A stretch of DNA of 44,368 nt from Bifidobacterium breve (GTDB taxonomy: Bacteria; Actinomycetota; Acidimicrobiia; Acidimicrobiales; Ilumatobacteraceae). Below, piece after piece: positions 15,307 through 23,373 of the stretch. The translations under genes were made by a program, and so were the position numbers. The stretch spans positions 1 through 44,368 of the forward strand of contig CAMDCI010000003.1 in the NCBI GenBank assembly GCA_945889715.1. The letters are read 5' to 3'. Under the pieces are notes generated by a model, which ran no database searches, had not been told where the DNA came from, and saw nothing but the letters and a program-made list of their open reading frames with translations. How positions within the stretch are numbered: position 1 is the stretch's first letter; the number at the start of each line of letters is the position of its first letter.

Positions 15307-17202
15307 ATGTCCTTAGTTCAGCCGCTGTCGCTCGGTTCTCGAACCGCACCCAATCGGGTGATGTTCGGTCCTCATGTCACGAACTTAGGGAATGACGAAC
15401 GTTCATTCTCGGCTGATCATGTCGCGTATTACGAACGTCGCGCCATTGCTGGTTGCGGAGTCATTGTTGTCGAAGGAGCAAGCGTTCACGAGAGTGACTG
15501 GCCATATGAACGTGCTCCTCTCGCAAGTCGTTGTGCTGATGGGTGGGCCAATATTGCCGAGGCCTGTCATCGCCATGGTGCGCTCGTCATTGCATCACTC
15601 GATCACGCCGGAGGACAAGGCTCATCGGCGTATTCGCAACAACCGCTGTGGGCACCGTCACGTGTTCCCGAGGTGAACTCACGTGAAGTGCCAAAATGGA
15701 TGGAACACGAAGACATTGTTGCGGTGATCGAGGGTTTTGGTGTAGCCACTCGCCTCGCTCTGAGCGCTGGTTGCGATGGCGTCGAAATCAATGCGGGTCA
15801 ACATAGTTTGGTCCGCCAATTTTTATCAGGCCTCACTAATCAACGTGGCGACGAATACGCCGATCGTTTGTTGTTTGCCCGCCAAGTTATTCAGGCAATT
15901 AAGAGCGCAGCGCTTGCTGTGCGTGCTGATGCACTTGTTGGCCTGCGCTTGTCATGCGATGAACTAGCGCCATGGGCTGGCATCACTCCCGAAATGGCAC
16001 CCGATATTGCTCGCGAATTATGCGAAATCGGGATTGATTATGTCGTCGTGGTCCGTGGGTCAATTTTCTCCATAGAAAAGACTCGCCCCGACTTCCATGA
16101 ACCAACTGGTTTCAATATTGATGTCTGTCGTTCTATTCGCTCTGTACTACCTGCGCATGTCGCGGTTTTCTTGCAAGGATCAATCGTTGATGTTGGTCAA
16201 GCCGAATGGGCAATCGGCGATGGCGTGTGCGATGCAGTCGAGATGACTCGAGCACAAATTGCCGATCCCGATCTGGTGCAGAAAATCAGCAAAGATCAAC
16301 ACTCACAAATTCGTCCATGCATTCGTTGTAATCAAACTTGCCAAGTACGTGATGCCCGAAACCCCATTGTGACTTGTGTGGGTGAACCAACATCAGGCCA
16401 CGAAATGCAAGATCCCGATTGGTACGTGTCTTCGATGTCGCCACAAACAGTCACGGTCGTCGGTGCAGGCGTCGCCGGGCTTGAAACTGCGCGCGTTGCT
16501 GCGTTGCGTGGTCACGCGGTCACCATCGTTGAAAAGTTGTCGAGCATTGGTGGCGTCGCTGCCGTTGCTGGGCCGGGCCAACCGTTGGTTGCTTGGCTGA
16601 AATCAGAAGTTGAACGGCTCGGTGTGAAAGTTGAACTCAGTAGCGAATGTAAAAATACATCTACCATTCAGTCGCAAGTTGTCGTTCAAGCCACTGGAGC
16701 CCAACGTGGAGTCGCCGAATACGAAGTTGGCGTTGGTGCTGAAGTACTTGAAATCGCCGATGTTCGTTGTGGGAAATCGATACTCCCCGAAACTGGACTC
16801 GTCACTATTCTTGATCCAATCGGTGGACCCATCGGCGTGTCGCTCGCCGAAGAACTCGGCGAGCGAGCAATCTTGGTGACCCAAGACAATATTGCCGGAA
16901 ACGAATTGTCACGTACGGGCGATCTTGCCCCCGCAAATGTTCGACTTGCTCAACGTGGCGTTCACATTCAACGCCGAAGTGTGGTTCGTGCGGTTGAACA
17001 ACGCGGAACAGACTTTGTCGTGCGCGTACAAGATCGCTTTTCGGGCAAAATGACCGAACTTGAATGTGCTGCTGTTGTTGATGCTGGTTTCAGATTGCCG
17101 ACTGCGCCAATTGAAGGGACCATTCAAGTTGGCGACTGTGTTGCACCGCGAACAATCCTTGAAGCAATTCTTGAAGCCCGTCGCGCTGCCCTCACTATTT
17201 AA
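15307..17202 (+). CDS. Mycofactocin-associated FadH/Old Yellow Enzyme family oxidoreductase
   Basis: A 631-residue iron-sulfur flavoprotein built like 2,4-dienoyl-CoA reductase. Residues 1 to about 330 form the FMN TIM barrel (GCDGVEINAGQHSLVRQFLSG, with the usual DGVEIH.aHGYL position altered). The 4Fe-4S ligands are C338-x2-C341-x3-C345-x11-C357 (CIRCNQTC...VTC). From about 385 a FAD/NAD(P) domain starts with VTVVGAGVAGLETARVAALRG. FadH/OYE proteins are known beside mycofactocin operons in several actinobacteria and likely exchange electrons with the cofactor or with an enoate substrate. Its stop is the first TAA of a tandem repeat. Confidence 0.9.
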   Translation: MSLVQPLSLGSRTAPNRVMFGPHVTNLGNDERSFSADHVAYYERRAIAGCGVIVVEGASVHESDWPYERAPLASRCADGWANIAEACHRHGALVIASLDHAGGQGSSAYSQQPLWAPSRVPEVNSREVPKWMEHEDIVAVIEGFGVATRLALSAGCDGVEINAGQHSLVRQFLSGLTNQRGDEYADRLLFARQVIQAIKSAALAVRADALVGLRLSCDELAPWAGITPEMAPDIARELCEIGIDYVVVVRGSIFSIEKTRPDFHEPTGFNIDVCRSIRSVLPAHVAVFLQGSIVDVGQAEWAIGDGVCDAVEMTRAQIADPDLVQKISKDQHSQIRPCIRCNQTCQVRDARNPIVTCVGEPTSGHEMQDPDWYVSSMSPQTVTVVGAGVAGLETARVAALRGHAVTIVEKLSSIGGVAAVAGPGQPLVAWLKSEVERLGVKVELSSECKNTSTIQSQVVVQATGAQRGVAEYEVGVGAEVLEIADVRCGKSILPETGLVTILDPIGGPIGVSLAEELGERAILVTQDNIAGNELSRTGDLAPANVRLAQRGVHIQRRSVVRAVEQRGTDFVVRVQDRFSGKMTELECAAVVDAGFRLPTAPIEGTIQVGDCVAPRTILEAILEARRAALTI

Positions 17203-17251
17203 TTCATTGGGCTAACTCATTGGGCTAACTCATTGGGCTAATTCATTGGGC
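17200..17251 (+). repeat. Tandem repeat beginning at the OYE stop codon
   Basis: Four contiguous 13-bp units (17200, 17213, 17226, 17239), TAAYTCATTGGGC, differing only at the fourth base (T, C, C, T). Each begins with TAA and the first TAA is the gene's stop codon. Confidence 0.92.
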
Positions 17252-17260
17252 GCGAAAACA

Positions 17261-17274
17261 CCTCGGAAACGAGG
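17261..17274. terminator. Short GNRA hairpin between convergent genes
   Basis: CCTCG-GAAA-CGAGG: a 5-bp stem with a GAAA tetraloop just before the methyltransferase stop. Short and without T-run, so only a possible terminator between the converging flavoprotein and methyltransferase genes. Confidence 0.35.
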
Positions 17275-17276
17275 GT

Positions 17277-18644
17277 CTAATCGCCCAACACTGGGTGATG
17301 CCGTGCCGATTCAAAATCGCTGATATCAATCACTGCTGTAATCGGCATTCCAGGTCCAACTACTGCCGACAGAGCATTTCCACCACTCAATTTTTCGGGG
17401 AGTCCAGAAGTAAAGACCACCAATCTTTCCCCTGGAAAAACTTCAGTCACAACTGCGGCCCGCCCGATAGCACGCCACAATAAATCGCCACGCGATAAAC
17501 CCGGTCTGACATTCGTCAGACCACCAGCAATGTCAAACAATATTGATCGGCCATCGGGGCGAATCGCTTTTCCAGCAATTTCAAATCCAGTCAGAACTTT
17601 TTGACCCCACACGATCTTGTGAAAATGATTGAGCGTCAAAATTTCTTCAACGACATCACGAATTGAACGTGTCTCAACATTGGTGCGAGGTTCACCGTCT
17701 TTCGCAACACGTTGCAAGGCGCGATCAACATAATTCTCATCAGTATCAAACCCGACAAATGATCGCGACAGACGTGAAGCAGCAAGGGCGGTTGAACCAG
17801 ATCCCATAAACGGGTCAAGAACGAGGTCACCTTTGAACGAGTATAATTCGATACAACGCTCAGCAAGAGTGACCGGGAACGGTGCGGGATGATTAACACG
17901 CGTCGCGCTTTCGGGTTGAATCTCCCATACATCGATCGTGGCCTCAATGAACTCATCTGACGTTGACGTTGAAACTGATGGCAGTCCGCGTTTGGCACGT
18001 TTGGCTGGCACGATCGCTCGATCGAAACGACCCTTGCTCGCCATAATCAACCGTTCAGTCGTGTCGCGCAGGACCGGATTCGTCGGCGACCTAAACGAAC
18101 CCCATGCACAACTGCCTGATGAGCCTCGTTGTTTCAGCCACACCACTTCCCCGCGCAATAAGTACCCAAGTTCGTCTTGCAAAATCGAGGTGATGTCAGA
18201 CGCCAAAGAACGGAATGGCCGGCGGCCTAAATTGGCTACATTGACGACGATTCGCCCGCCGGGTTCGAGCACCCGCTTACATTCAGCGAATACTTCCGTG
18301 AGCATTTCCAAATATTCGACATAGTCAGCCGGGATATGCCCTTGGCCCAAGGCCTCTTCATAGGCCTTCCCTGCGAAATAGGGCGGTGACGTGACGACAA
18401 GACCGACTGAATTATCCGGGATTCGCGACATATCTCGCGAATCGCCGACAAAGATCTGATTTCGAACAGGGTCGACCGTGAGCGGATCGGCCAATGTCTC
18501 GTCTGCCGATATATCTGGTGTCCGAAAGCGTGCATAAAAGGCCGTCGCATCGTGACCTTCGCGTTTCGATGCACCAAAGGCTGATGTTGCGGTGCTGCGT
18601 CGAACTCGAGGCGCGCTTTCACCGAAACTTGACACGTCAGCCAT
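17277..18644 (-). CDS. Solitary site-specific DNA methyltransferase (N4-cytosine or N6-adenine) with C-terminal extension
   Basis: A 455-residue beta-class amino-methyltransferase: the catalytic motif TSPPYF (85-90) precedes the SAM-binding motif DPFMGSGST (277-285). SPPY is the form most typical of N4-cytosine enzymes, but adenine enzymes with it exist. Between them lies the variable target-recognition region (about 135-260). Residues from about 321 on form a 135-residue extension (RSIRDVVEEILTLNHFHKIV onward) that I do not recognise. No restriction nuclease gene is adjacent, so it may be an epigenetic or regulatory methylase. It starts divergently from plsY, 102 nt away. Confidence 0.88.
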   Translation of the reverse strand: MADVSSFGESAPRVRRSTATSAFGASKREGHDATAFYARFRTPDISADETLADPLTVDPVRNQIFVGDSRDMSRIPDNSVGLVVTSPPYFAGKAYEEALGQGHIPADYVEYLEMLTEVFAECKRVLEPGGRIVVNVANLGRRPFRSLASDITSILQDELGYLLRGEVVWLKQRGSSGSCAWGSFRSPTNPVLRDTTERLIMASKGRFDRAIVPAKRAKRGLPSVSTSTSDEFIEATIDVWEIQPESATRVNHPAPFPVTLAERCIELYSFKGDLVLDPFMGSGSTALAASRLSRSFVGFDTDENYVDRALQRVAKDGEPRTNVETRSIRDVVEEILTLNHFHKIVWGQKVLTGFEIAGKAIRPDGRSILFDIAGGLTNVRPGLSRGDLLWRAIGRAAVVTEVFPGERLVVFTSGLPEKLSGGNALSAVVGPGMPITAVIDISDFESARHHPVLGD

Positions 18645-18746
18645 TGAAGGCAGGGTACCGACCTCACCCGCGCGCCCGCGCGATACTCATGTCCAAAATT
18701 GTGTGCCGCGGGATAGTCCCCCAATCACTCTGCGAGAACCATAAAG

Positions 18747-19340
18747 ATGGATGAAGTGATCGCCATTTTGTTACTCATTCCCGTGGCCTACATGCTCGGC
18801 ACCTTCCCCAGTGCGGTCTTGCTCGCGCGTAGTCGTGGCATCGACATCACCACCTCTGGCTCCGGAAATCCTGGGGCTTCAAACGTAGGGCGAATTTTGG
18901 GTCGCAAACTTGGCATTCTTGTTTTTGTTCTCGATGGACTCAAAGGAGCAATTTCTGTCGGTGTGGGCTTCGCGATTGCGGGTTACGCCGGAGCATTGGC
19001 ATTGGCGTGTGCGGCGGTTGTCGGCCATGTCTTTCCAGTCACTCGAAAATTTAAAGGTGGAAAAGGTGTCGCGACGACCGGCGGCGGAATGATTGCGCTC
19101 TACCCCCTACTCGGCGTGGCAATGACATTGCTCTGGCTCATCACCGCCAAGCTGACAAAGAAAGCATCACTTGGCTCTTTGGCCATTGCGATTGGCCTGC
19201 CGATTTCACAAATCATTATCGGTCGTCCTGCCGGCGAAGTACTCACTGGTGTTGGTCTATGTACTTTTGTTGTTTGGCGTCATATTCCTAATCTCAAAAG
19301 ACTTTTTTCAGGAAGCGAAAACAGTCTCAAGACGAAGTAA
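18747..19340 (+). CDS. plsY: Glycerol-3-phosphate acyltransferase PlsY
   Basis: A 197-residue membrane protein with about five helices that acylates glycerol-3-phosphate from acyl-phosphate, the first step of phospholipid synthesis. The three PlsY cytosolic loop motifs are present: GTFPSAVLLARSRGIDI, then GSGNPGASNVGRILG, GHVFPVTRKFKGGKGVATTGG, and the late VVWRHIPNLKRLF. Length is normal. The gene is divergent from the DNA methyltransferase and is followed 27 nt later by a hydrolase, with which it may be cotranscribed. Confidence 0.95.
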   Translation: MDEVIAILLLIPVAYMLGTFPSAVLLARSRGIDITTSGSGNPGASNVGRILGRKLGILVFVLDGLKGAISVGVGFAIAGYAGALALACAAVVGHVFPVTRKFKGGKGVATTGGGMIALYPLLGVAMTLLWLITAKLTKKASLGSLAIAIGLPISQIIIGRPAGEVLTGVGLCTFVVWRHIPNLKRLFSGSENSLKTK

Positions 19341-19367
19341 CACGCGCGTCAATGGCAAGATGTTGCC

Positions 19368-20279
19368 ATGGCACTTCACCCACAAACTGCAGCACTATTA
19401 GTTGTCATGGAGCAGTTCAATGCTCCTGCACTTGAAACTCAAGAACCAACCGTCGCTCGAGCAGGCATGGAAATGATGACCGCTCCATCAGCCGTTCAGC
19501 TACACGAAATTCGTGACCTCGATGCTGATGGAGTGCCAGCGCGGTTGTATCGACCAAACGATCGAAAAGACCTTGGCCTGTTGGTGTATTACCACGGAGG
19601 CGGTTGGGTATGCGGGAGTATCAATACTCACGACGATGTATGTCGCAAGCTTGCTCAATCAATGGGCCACGCCGTGTTGTCGGTTGATTACCGATTGGCC
19701 CCTGAGTTCGCGTTCCCTGAGCCATTGAACGATTGCATTGTTGCTTTGCGTTGGGCTCACGCCCACGCCAGTGAACTAGGAATTGATGCTTCACGAATTG
19801 CGGTAGGCGGTGACTCTGCAGGAGGAAACTTGGCCGCTGTCGTCGCCAACTTGCAACCAGTGCCATTGAAGTTTCAGATGCTCATTTATCCAGTCACAGA
19901 CGCTACTCGTAGCTCACAAAGTTACAAAGACAATGGTGAGGGTTATCGCTTAACCGCCGCTGGTATGAAATGGTTTTGCGATCACTACCTCAGTGGTTCA
20001 ATCGGTACACCAACCGATCCACGAGTTTCACCCTTGTTCGCCGACGCACCCACGCTGGCCTCAGCGCCACCCGCGATTGTGATTACAGCTGAATACGATC
20101 CACTCCGCGATGAAGGCGAACAATACGCGCATCGCCTCATCGATGCCGGCGTGGCATGTTCATTGACGCGTTACTACGGACAAGTTCATGGATTCTTTTC
20201 AATGAGTCACTTTGTCGACGACGGAGCTTCCGCAATCACCCAGGCAGCCACTGCAACTCGTATCGCCCTTGAGCGCTGA
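19368..20279 (+). CDS. Alpha/beta hydrolase, hormone-sensitive-lipase family esterase
   Basis: A 303-residue soluble esterase/lipase of family IV. The oxyanion motif HGGGW is at 76-80 and the nucleophile S150 sits in GDSAGG (148-153). The acid is in AEYDPLRDEGE and the histidine in QVHGFF near the C-terminus. These enzymes hydrolyse short- to medium-chain acyl esters. No signal peptide is present. The ATG at 19368 lies in a region with little Shine-Dalgarno similarity. Substrate unknown; proximity to plsY may hint at lipid turnover, but is not proof. Confidence 0.9.
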   Translation: MALHPQTAALLVVMEQFNAPALETQEPTVARAGMEMMTAPSAVQLHEIRDLDADGVPARLYRPNDRKDLGLLVYYHGGGWVCGSINTHDDVCRKLAQSMGHAVLSVDYRLAPEFAFPEPLNDCIVALRWAHAHASELGIDASRIAVGGDSAGGNLAAVVANLQPVPLKFQMLIYPVTDATRSSQSYKDNGEGYRLTAAGMKWFCDHYLSGSIGTPTDPRVSPLFADAPTLASAPPAIVITAEYDPLRDEGEQYAHRLIDAGVACSLTRYYGQVHGFFSMSHFVDDGASAITQAATATRIALER

Positions 20280-20320
20280 CAGGGCAAAGTTGTCAAATTG
20301 CCACTAGGTTGAGACGTAAT

Positions 20321-20980
20321 ATGACTGCCAAGAAAGCCGCAAAATCGGCCCCACCTTCATCAACATTGGTGTTGCTTGTTCGTCACGGACAGACGCCGAC
20401 AACTGGAAAACTTTTGCCAGGTCGAGCCGCCGGATTACATCTTGCCGATATCGGAATCAAACAGGCCGAAGCCGCCGCCGAACGTTTTGCTGGGCTGAAG
20501 AAAGTTGATGCCATATATGCATCACCACTTGAACGCGCCCGCGAAACGGCTGCTCCTATTGCTCGCGCTCTTGGCCTTCGTACCAAAATCGACAAGGGTC
20601 TTCTCGAATGCGAATTCGGCGATTGGACTGGGGCTGAACTCAGCAAACTGATGGAGCTTCCCGAATGGTCAACGGTGCAACGTGCTCCGTCAACTTTCCG
20701 CTTCCCACGTGGTGAAAGTTTCACTGAGATGCAAACACGTATGGTCTCGGCAATCGATCGCCTAGTTGCACAACATCGTGGCGGAGTCATTGTTTGCGTT
20801 TCACACGCCGATCCCATTAAGGCAGCTGTTGCACACGCTATGGGAACTCATATCGATCTTTTTCAACGCATTGTGATTAGCACATGTTCAGTTTCGGCGA
20901 TTGCTTACACCACCGGTGGCCCCATTGTTCTCAATGTCAATTCGACAGGCGGGTCGCTCGGCGATCTTCGCCCGTCGTGA
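20321..20980 (+). CDS. Histidine phosphatase family protein (MSMEG_4193 / Rv2135c type)
   Basis: A 219-residue phosphoglycerate-mutase-like phosphatase. The catalytic R21-H22-G23 (LLVRHGQTPTTGKLLPGR) carries the phospho-accepting His; a second His lies in VCVSHADPIKAA, and Glu in LLECEFGDWTG. The gene opens a conserved actinobacterial trio with DUF3090 and the SCO1664-family gene (Rv2135c-Rv2134c-Rv2133c in M. tuberculosis). The natural substrate is unknown. The ATG at 20321 is preferred to the in-frame TTG at 20309. It is 8 nt from the next gene. Confidence 0.9.
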   Translation: MTAKKAAKSAPPSSTLVLLVRHGQTPTTGKLLPGRAAGLHLADIGIKQAEAAAERFAGLKKVDAIYASPLERARETAAPIARALGLRTKIDKGLLECEFGDWTGAELSKLMELPEWSTVQRAPSTFRFPRGESFTEMQTRMVSAIDRLVAQHRGGVIVCVSHADPIKAAVAHAMGTHIDLFQRIVISTCSVSAIAYTTGGPIVLNVNSTGGSLGDLRPS

Positions 20981-20988
20981 GGTAGCCA

Positions 20989-21531
20989 ATGGATTTCTTC
21001 GCCGACTTTGATTTTGTTGATGTCATTACATCGGGCGCCGTTGGCGAACCTGGTCAACGTACTTTTTATATTCAGGCTCGTGCCGGAGCTCGCACGGTGA
21101 CAATCAGATCCGAAAAGCAACAAGTTGCTGCGATCGGCAAATACCTTCGTCGCGCGCTTGCCCATTTGCCAGTTCCTGAAGGCCAACCCCCACGCTCAGT
21201 CATGCAACTTGTCGAACCAATTCAAGAAGCATTTGTTCTTGGTGCGGTTGCACTTGAGTTCAATCGCACCAACGACGAATTTGTCTTGCATCTCAAGGAA
21301 TTTGCGCCTCTCGCACAAAGCGATGACGAAGATGAATTTGGTGACGATGAAGACGATGAAGAATCCATTGAAGATGCCGCCGGCGCCCGCGCCCGCGTCA
21401 GCATGACCCGCGCTCAAGCAATGGCTTTTTGCGACAACGCTGACCGGATTGTGTCGGCTGGTCGACCCGATTGCGAACTGTGCGAGCTCCCCATAAACCC
21501 CGATGGCCACTTCTGCCCACGCATGAACTGA
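20989..21531 (+). CDS. DUF3090 family protein
   Basis: A 180-residue protein of a family found almost only in actinobacteria, function unknown. The start PDFxDxI-like region reads DFVDVITSGAVGEPGQRTFYIQ, followed by VRSEKQQ-like residues. A strongly acidic linker (residues about 111-126, Asp/Glu-rich) interrupts the second half, and the C-terminus has a CxxC...C arrangement (CELCELPINPDGHFCPRMN) that could bind zinc. It lies between the histidine phosphatase and SCO1664-family genes with 8 and 18 nt spacing, so the three are surely one operon. Confidence 0.88.
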   Translation: MDFFADFDFVDVITSGAVGEPGQRTFYIQARAGARTVTIRSEKQQVAAIGKYLRRALAHLPVPEGQPPRSVMQLVEPIQEAFVLGAVALEFNRTNDEFVLHLKEFAPLAQSDDEDEFGDDEDDEESIEDAAGARARVSMTRAQAMAFCDNADRIVSAGRPDCELCELPINPDGHFCPRMN

Positions 21532-21549
21532 CGATTTCGATTTGTCATC

Positions 21550-22242
21550 ATGAATATTTTGGAATTACTGCAACACGGCGAAATTGAAGTTGAAGGTCGC
21601 ATGCCATACAGCAGCAATGCGACCTTCCTCGTCAACCTGACTTTGGGCGATCAAGTTGGTCAAGCAATTTACAAACCGTTGCGCGGCGAACGACCCCTAT
21701 GGGATTTTCCATCTGGTTTGTACCAACGTGAAGTTGCTGCATACCTTCTGTCCGAGGCCATGGATCTACACGTGATTCCACCAACTATCGAACGCGACGG
21801 TCCTTTCGGTGTTGGTTCATTGCAATGGTTCATTGATGCGCGCTTTGAAGAGCACTACTTCACTTTGTACGAGGCCCGCGAAGATCTTCATGACCAGTTT
21901 CGTAAAATGGCGGTATTTGACATAGTTGCCAATAACACCGATCGCAAAAGCGGGCATTGCCTCATTGATAGCGATGATCGTATTTGGGGAATTGACCAAG
22001 GCTTGTGTTTTTCTGCTGAGTTCAAACTGCGCACAGTGATTTGGGAATTCGGTGGAGAGCAAATTGAGGCTGATTTGATTGAGAAGATTCAACGAATTGT
22101 TGATCGTCCTCCGCTTGAAGTTGCGGCACTGCTTAACGCCGATGAAATTGATGCAATGATTGAGCGGGCTTCGATGCTCGCTCAAGGTGGTATGTTCCCC
22201 ATTGATGCATCTGGCCACCGCTACCCCTGGCCAATGGTCTGA
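21550..22242 (+). CDS. SCO1664 family protein (PI3/PI4-kinase-like fold)
   Basis: A 230-residue protein resembling the catalytic core of phosphatidylinositol kinases: an ATP-site Lys in AIYKPLRGERPLWDFP, a catalytic-loop-like FDIVANNTDRKSGHCL, and a metal-binding Asp in IWGIDQGLCF. The family accompanies DUF3090 and the histidine phosphatase across actinobacteria; kinase activity has to my knowledge not been assigned to a substrate. Together a kinase-like and a phosphatase-like protein suggest a phosphorylation cycle on a small molecule or protein. In M. tuberculosis the trio lies close to cysQ and mshC, but neither is seen here. Confidence 0.85.
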   Translation: MNILELLQHGEIEVEGRMPYSSNATFLVNLTLGDQVGQAIYKPLRGERPLWDFPSGLYQREVAAYLLSEAMDLHVIPPTIERDGPFGVGSLQWFIDARFEEHYFTLYEAREDLHDQFRKMAVFDIVANNTDRKSGHCLIDSDDRIWGIDQGLCFSAEFKLRTVIWEFGGEQIEADLIEKIQRIVDRPPLEVAALLNADEIDAMIERASMLAQGGMFPIDASGHRYPWPMV

Positions 22243-22260
22243 AGAGTTTTGTAATTCGTG

Positions 22261-23283
22261 ATGAATGACGATGACCTTGATCCTTTGATCGATCGCGCCG
22301 ACCTCGATGGACTCGTGCGACTCATCGATGCTCGTTGCGAGACTCGCGATTGGGAAGGCCTCTTTCGTATCCGCGAACGGGCCCGACTCGCCACAGAAAC
22401 TGGTCGTCAAGTCTGGCCCGCTACAACATTGGCCGAATACCGACTCGCCTTGCACGCAGATACCAAATGGGCGGCACAAGTGTTGCAAGAGGACGGCGGC
22501 CGATTCACGATTGGTCCACTCACCGAAGTAGTTGCACAAAATCATTCGTGGTTTGACTTAAGGGAACTATTGACCGATGGACCGCGCTCGGCATTCATCG
22601 CCCACGAGCGCGTGATCCGTGGTGAAGCAATTGAACGCGCTGACGTTGGTGATGTCCTCGATGTTTTAGACCTACCACTTGAATTGCAATCATGGGAACC
22701 CACATATCCAGTCGCAACGTATTCAGATAATGGAATTGATGCGCCTTCACCAAGTGATATCTGGCGCCATGAATGGACCGATATTGAAGCCGACGAAGTT
22801 TTCGACGAGATGATTGTCGATGACCCATTTGTGCGGGATGCGTTGCGATCATTGGTTGAGCCATGGACTTCTTCGTCGGCCGGTCAAGCGAGTTCAGTTG
22901 TGGTTGATGGAACGGTCAATGATGCAATGAGTGCACTTGGTCATCAATCTTTTCGAGTGACTCCGTTGACAACCGAGCAAGCATTGCAATGGCTCGCTTG
23001 GTGCGGATCATCAGGCGGCGCCCACGGACGTCGTCGCGGAGCTGCGCTCGGTCGCTTCGGGGTGTGGTGGTTGCTGGCTGCGATCGGTGGATTCACCGAA
23101 GATTGGGACGAGTTACGAGATACCGGCGCGCTCAGTCATGAGGTGGGCGACACGGCTCAAGCAGTGCGATGGTTCCGGGTCGATATTGACGGTCATCATC
23201 CGTATGAGTTGACCCTGGTAGCAGAAGATCCCGATAACGACATCGCCGTCGCTCTGATCGCCCACGACCCATCCAACCATTAA
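22261..23283 (+). CDS. Unrecognised soluble protein at the end of the SCO1664 operon
   Basis: A 340-residue acidic protein without signal peptide or membrane helix; I do not recognise a family. The N-terminal 100 residues are helical (RADLDGLVRLIDARCETRDWEGLFRIRERA), the middle is Asp/Glu-rich, and the C-terminal part contains ALQWLAWCGSSGGAHGRRRGAALGRFGVWWLL, a compact Gly/Trp-rich segment. It begins 18 nt after the kinase-like gene (ATG 22261; GTG 22258 is possible). The position implies a role with the phosphatase/DUF3090/kinase trio. A large hairpin follows. Confidence 0.8.
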   Translation: MNDDDLDPLIDRADLDGLVRLIDARCETRDWEGLFRIRERARLATETGRQVWPATTLAEYRLALHADTKWAAQVLQEDGGRFTIGPLTEVVAQNHSWFDLRELLTDGPRSAFIAHERVIRGEAIERADVGDVLDVLDLPLELQSWEPTYPVATYSDNGIDAPSPSDIWRHEWTDIEADEVFDEMIVDDPFVRDALRSLVEPWTSSSAGQASSVVVDGTVNDAMSALGHQSFRVTPLTTEQALQWLAWCGSSGGAHGRRRGAALGRFGVWWLLAAIGGFTEDWDELRDTGALSHEVGDTAQAVRWFRVDIDGHHPYELTLVAEDPDNDIAVALIAHDPSNH

Positions 23284-23295
23284 CTGACAATAAAC

Positions 23296-23348
23296 AGCCA
23301 CTTTGGAATCTCGCTGCCGCTAGGCGGCAGCCAAATTCCAAAGTGGCT
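23296..23348. terminator. Two-tier hairpin between convergent genes
   Basis: Outer 14-bp perfect stem AGCCACTTTGGAAT (23296-23309) with ATTCCAAAGTGGCT (23335-23348); inside, a second perfect 8-bp stem GCTGCCGC/GCGGCAGC (23313-23320 with 23324-23331) with loop TAG, joined by CTC and CAA internal-loop bases. It lies between the convergent operon end and etfA and probably terminates both strands. Confidence 0.75.
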
Positions 23349-23373
23349 GGAATGGGTCAGTGGGAAGTGTGGG

